From Hirudinaria manillensis (taxonomy: Eukaryota; Annelida; Clitellata; Hirudinida; Hirudinidae): a stretch of 64,000 bases of DNA. Position 1 is the first letter of the stretch. Each line of letters starts with the position of its first letter. Location of the stretch: positions 124,001 to 188,000 of the forward strand of contig CM067528.1 of NCBI GenBank assembly GCA_034509925.1, given 5' to 3'. Shown here piece after piece: positions 61,341-64,000 of this stretch. The position numbers and the translations under genes are program-made. The notes under the pieces are model-generated. The model was not told the DNA's origin, ran no database searches, and saw only the letters and a list, made by a program, of their open reading frames with translations.

Positions 61341-63701
61341 TCAGACTGGAGTAGTTCGGCCAAAATAAAAGTTGGAGTCGTCATCTAGCAAGGGCTTGAC
61401 CAGTGATTTAAGATGCTGTGGATTACAGTAGCTGAAATACCTCAATTCGTGCATGGAGCGTGCCCTATCTACGGATGATTCATTCCAGTCTTCCTGTAGA
61501 CCGCACTGAGGTAAATAGTGCGCGGAGCGAGCCATGAAGCCTGTTTCGACCAGGGAAATGTCTGCTGAGTGAGTTATGTTTTCGCGACTGCAACGATTAA
61601 CGTTTAGTTGTTTCGATGAAGATGACACGCGTCGGTAAAGACCTGGATTTTGTTCCTGACGCCTCTGATGCTGGAATTGGCAGCAACACTGTCGATTGTT
61701 TGAGTTCCATCTTTGCTGAGTTGCGTCGAGTTGATTAGCATTAAAGTCTCTATTCTCAACTAATTTTGTGACCTCTTCTCGAGTCTTAACGCCACGAATT
61801 TCTTGACGCTTCTTAGGATCGGGAGAGATATTTTCTATACCTTTTCCATGAAATGAAGACGAATCAAATGTCTTGAAGGAGTTGCGATTGTAGGCTTGAG
61901 ACAACAACGGACTGTATTGTGTTGCCGTGTCCTTATATAAGGTCGTCGGTGATGGTGAATTTGTAAGCCAGTCATGGCGATTGTAAAGTTGCTGTTGAGG
62001 TTTAAGCTGAGTCTTCTGCTGCGATTGCTTTGTAGGGCATTTAGATGGTTTTTGCATATGCAGACTATCTTGCCTCAGGAGTTGAAAGCGGCGCTGTATG
62101 GGCTGCAAAAGCTGATGAGACTGTGATGAATATTGCTGGCTTTGATGGAATGTTGGCTGTGAATTATCAGGTTTGGGACGCTTCAATGCTGCTGTGACGA
62201 GATCGGTCGCAGCAGATCTTGCCGCAGGAATCAAGGCCGAGGAATTAGTCGTATTGCCGACACTTTTACTCTGGCGAGATGATTTTGGTTCATTTTGGCC
62301 GTAACGAAACTGTCGAGGTTGTTCCGAGAGCTCAGGATAATAGCCTTCCGAAATTTCCGTTCCATGCACTTTACGCACATTCGCGTCAGAGGAGAAAGAA
62401 GTCGACGTAGCGTTATTTTTAAATTTCCAGCCTTGGCGTTTGACGAATTGAATGCTTTTCAATTCTTTCTGAGCCGAAAGTGGCGAACAAACTGAATTTC
62501 CGATTCTAGTTCGATTTCCCCGCTCATCGAGTAGTGCTGCATCTGAACCGATGCTATCCACCAGCGGTGAAACACCATCGGCACTAAAATCGTCATCTTC
62601 TTCTGCATAGAGGTGACCTCCTAGGAGTGGGTTTTTGAGGTGCGTGTTTAAAGAGCGATAGTTTTCAAGTTCTAATTGTTGATCTCCAGGAACTTGAGCC
62701 AAGGCCTCGCTATTAACATCGATTGGGATCTCCAGGTGATCTCTATCCTTCCTGTAGGCCATCTGGTATAGCGAGATGTACAGATAAACAGAAAGAACGC
62801 CGGTACTTTCAGAACTGATGAAAGAGAATATGGTAAGTATGAATGAGGGACCATAGCGATAATGGAAGACCTTCATTTGTTCGTCAGCCGATGGTCGGGA
62901 TTTGTTTGAATTGCTCGCCTCCTCTGTTACAGCTCCTATAAAGACCACTATGCCGATTAGGACGAAAAGGCCTAGATGAAAACCCGAATTCACATTAGAT
63001 GCAGTGAAATGCTCAGGGTCAAAAGTCTCACACTTCTCACCTCCAATGACGAACATAATCCCAGCTACGAGAGTCAACGTATTTTTTTGCGGATTGCATT
63101 GAGATATCACGCAGCAACACTCGCCCACCAAGAGAATTAGCAAACTCAGCAAAGGAAACCAGGCGAATTTCCGGAGAGAAACTTTGAAATTAAAAGTTGA
63201 TTATTTATAAAACCTTCAATTATTTTTTAATATCATTGATGCACTTTAAAAATGCGTAATTTTATGTTAGACTTACGTAATACGGATTCCGTTGGTGCTA
63301 AGCCATCTCTTTCAATGTGTTTGAAATAATCAATTCTTTCGCACCAATCAACTTGTACGGTGGATACTAAATGTAGCAACACATCAATCCTTGACCACTC
63401 ATTGAATTAGCTATTTAACAAAAGTTTACGAAATTATTTAAAGGAATTACTAACCGTCGTGCATGCACTTTCTCCATAAGCCAGCTGTTGTATTCCTAAA
63501 CAAATTAGTGCTGTTAAGTCTTTCTGAGGCATAGAGCCAGTGGTCAGTGACGACAGCAACGCAAAGGCATGCGAATGAAGCACACGAGAAGATGCTCGTA
63601 GGTATAAGAACCCAACTCTTCTCTTTCATCCAGCACATCTTACACTGCATAATGACAAAGACTACTTGATCCACTGAAATATCACGCCGTTGAACATGCA
63701 A
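61341..63701 (-). CDS. Stargazin-like TARP (calcium-channel gamma subunit family)
   Basis: Exons: 63455-63701, 63277-63366, 63041-63181 and 61341-62971, closing in frame to about 702 residues from the ATG at 63701. Later ATGs at 63650 and 63629 would give the short N terminus usual for the family. TM1 ends VVTDHWLY, followed by the claudin-fold signature AGLWRKC. Then come VDWCERIDYF, TM2 (FPLLSLLILLVGECCC), TM3 (FVIGGLFVLIGIVVFIGAV after splicing), and TM4 (GPSFILTIFSFISSESTGVL). The cytoplasmic tail is about 500 residues and Gln-rich. The last residues are RTTPV, the PDZ ligand that ends stargazin (CACNG2). Vertebrate TARPs traffic and gate AMPA receptors and bind PSD-95 through this end. 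A 69-base in-frame intron at 62972-63040 is easily mistaken for coding sequence. Confidence 0.9.
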
Positions 63702-64000
63702 ATATTGAACGTGTACTCATTGTTCGCTTGTCCAAATGGAATCTATCTCCTCAAAAACGTATAAAACTGCTCAATTTTATGAAAAACGAGAAGCAACGCC
63801 TTGCTGCGAAGGCTTTCAAAAGTAAAACGACGATAACTGCTGTCCGATCAGACATCAGCCTCCAGGATTACGCGTCATTTCAGCCGCAGAGTTGCATTGG
63901 CCAAAACTTGTTAATTCCTGGATTAGCTGCAAGTAAAATGCAGAAAGCTATAAAAATAAAAATCAATCTTCTACGAACATACGTAATAGGATATCTTCAA
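63702..64000. other. Upstream flank of the TARP gene
   Basis: About 300 bases with no recognisable exon; presumed promoter and 5' UTR of the TARP gene. Confidence 0.4.

Overview
The window is a stretch of a metazoan nuclear genome. It is AT-rich, and its genes are split into many short exons by mostly small introns with GT/AG borders and pyrimidine-poor to moderate acceptors. There are no operons, no CRISPR array and no convincing tRNA or rRNA. The gene content (a sex-peptide-receptor/myoinhibitory-peptide-type GPCR, a stargazin-like TARP, METTL14, delta-tubulin, PAT1, ZCCHC4, EndoU, MMD/PAQR, mitochondrial L52) points to an invertebrate bilaterian, most likely a protostome with a fairly compact genome. 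I cannot name the phylum. All exon models below were joined by eye from splice sites and reading-frame phase. Where phases close over the whole gene I say so.

Layout, left to right. 1-1680 (-): 5' half of a PTPN9/MEG2-like phosphatase gene (CRAL-TRIO part), running off the left edge. 1990-2600: a decayed LINE reverse-transcriptase 3' end. 4039-5454 (-): an intronless peptide GPCR. 5.6-14.5 kb: a large gene-poor stretch. 14549-16393 (-) and 17381-20532 (-): two tandem METTL14 genes, the first diverged and N-terminally short, the second full-length. 20849-21537 (+): mitochondrial ribosomal protein L52, head-to-head with METTL14. 21694-22944 (-): intronless delta-tubulin. 23753-26498 (+): an unrecognised 723-residue protein with a myristoylation-type N terminus. 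28352-33180 (+): PAT1/PATL1 mRNA-decay factor in 15 exons.

Right half. 34016-42363 (-): a 22-exon LDL-receptor-related membrane protein with YWTD propellers and EGF modules but no LDL class A repeats. 44468-46095 (+): a CDK1/2-type kinase with an unusual PGTALRE helix. 46527-49049 (-): ZCCHC4, an rRNA m6A methyltransferase homologue that lacks the usual C-terminal zinc knuckle. 50500-52113 and 52865-54429 (+): two tandem EndoU endoribonucleases. 55294-56682 (-): an MMD/PAQR seven-TM protein (first exon not found). 58500-60734 (+): an unrecognised single-exon, single-pass 744-residue protein. 61341-63701 (-): a TARP with a very long Gln-rich tail ending in TTPV.

Functionally the genes are mostly independent. 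Two themes recur: RNA modification and turnover (two METTL14 copies, ZCCHC4, PAT1, two EndoU genes) and neuronal signalling (GPCR, TARP). The most unusual item is the tandem METTL14 pair, where one copy has lost the N-terminal exons and an intron, carries EPPI in place of EPPL, and has a Gln/Asn-rich tail.
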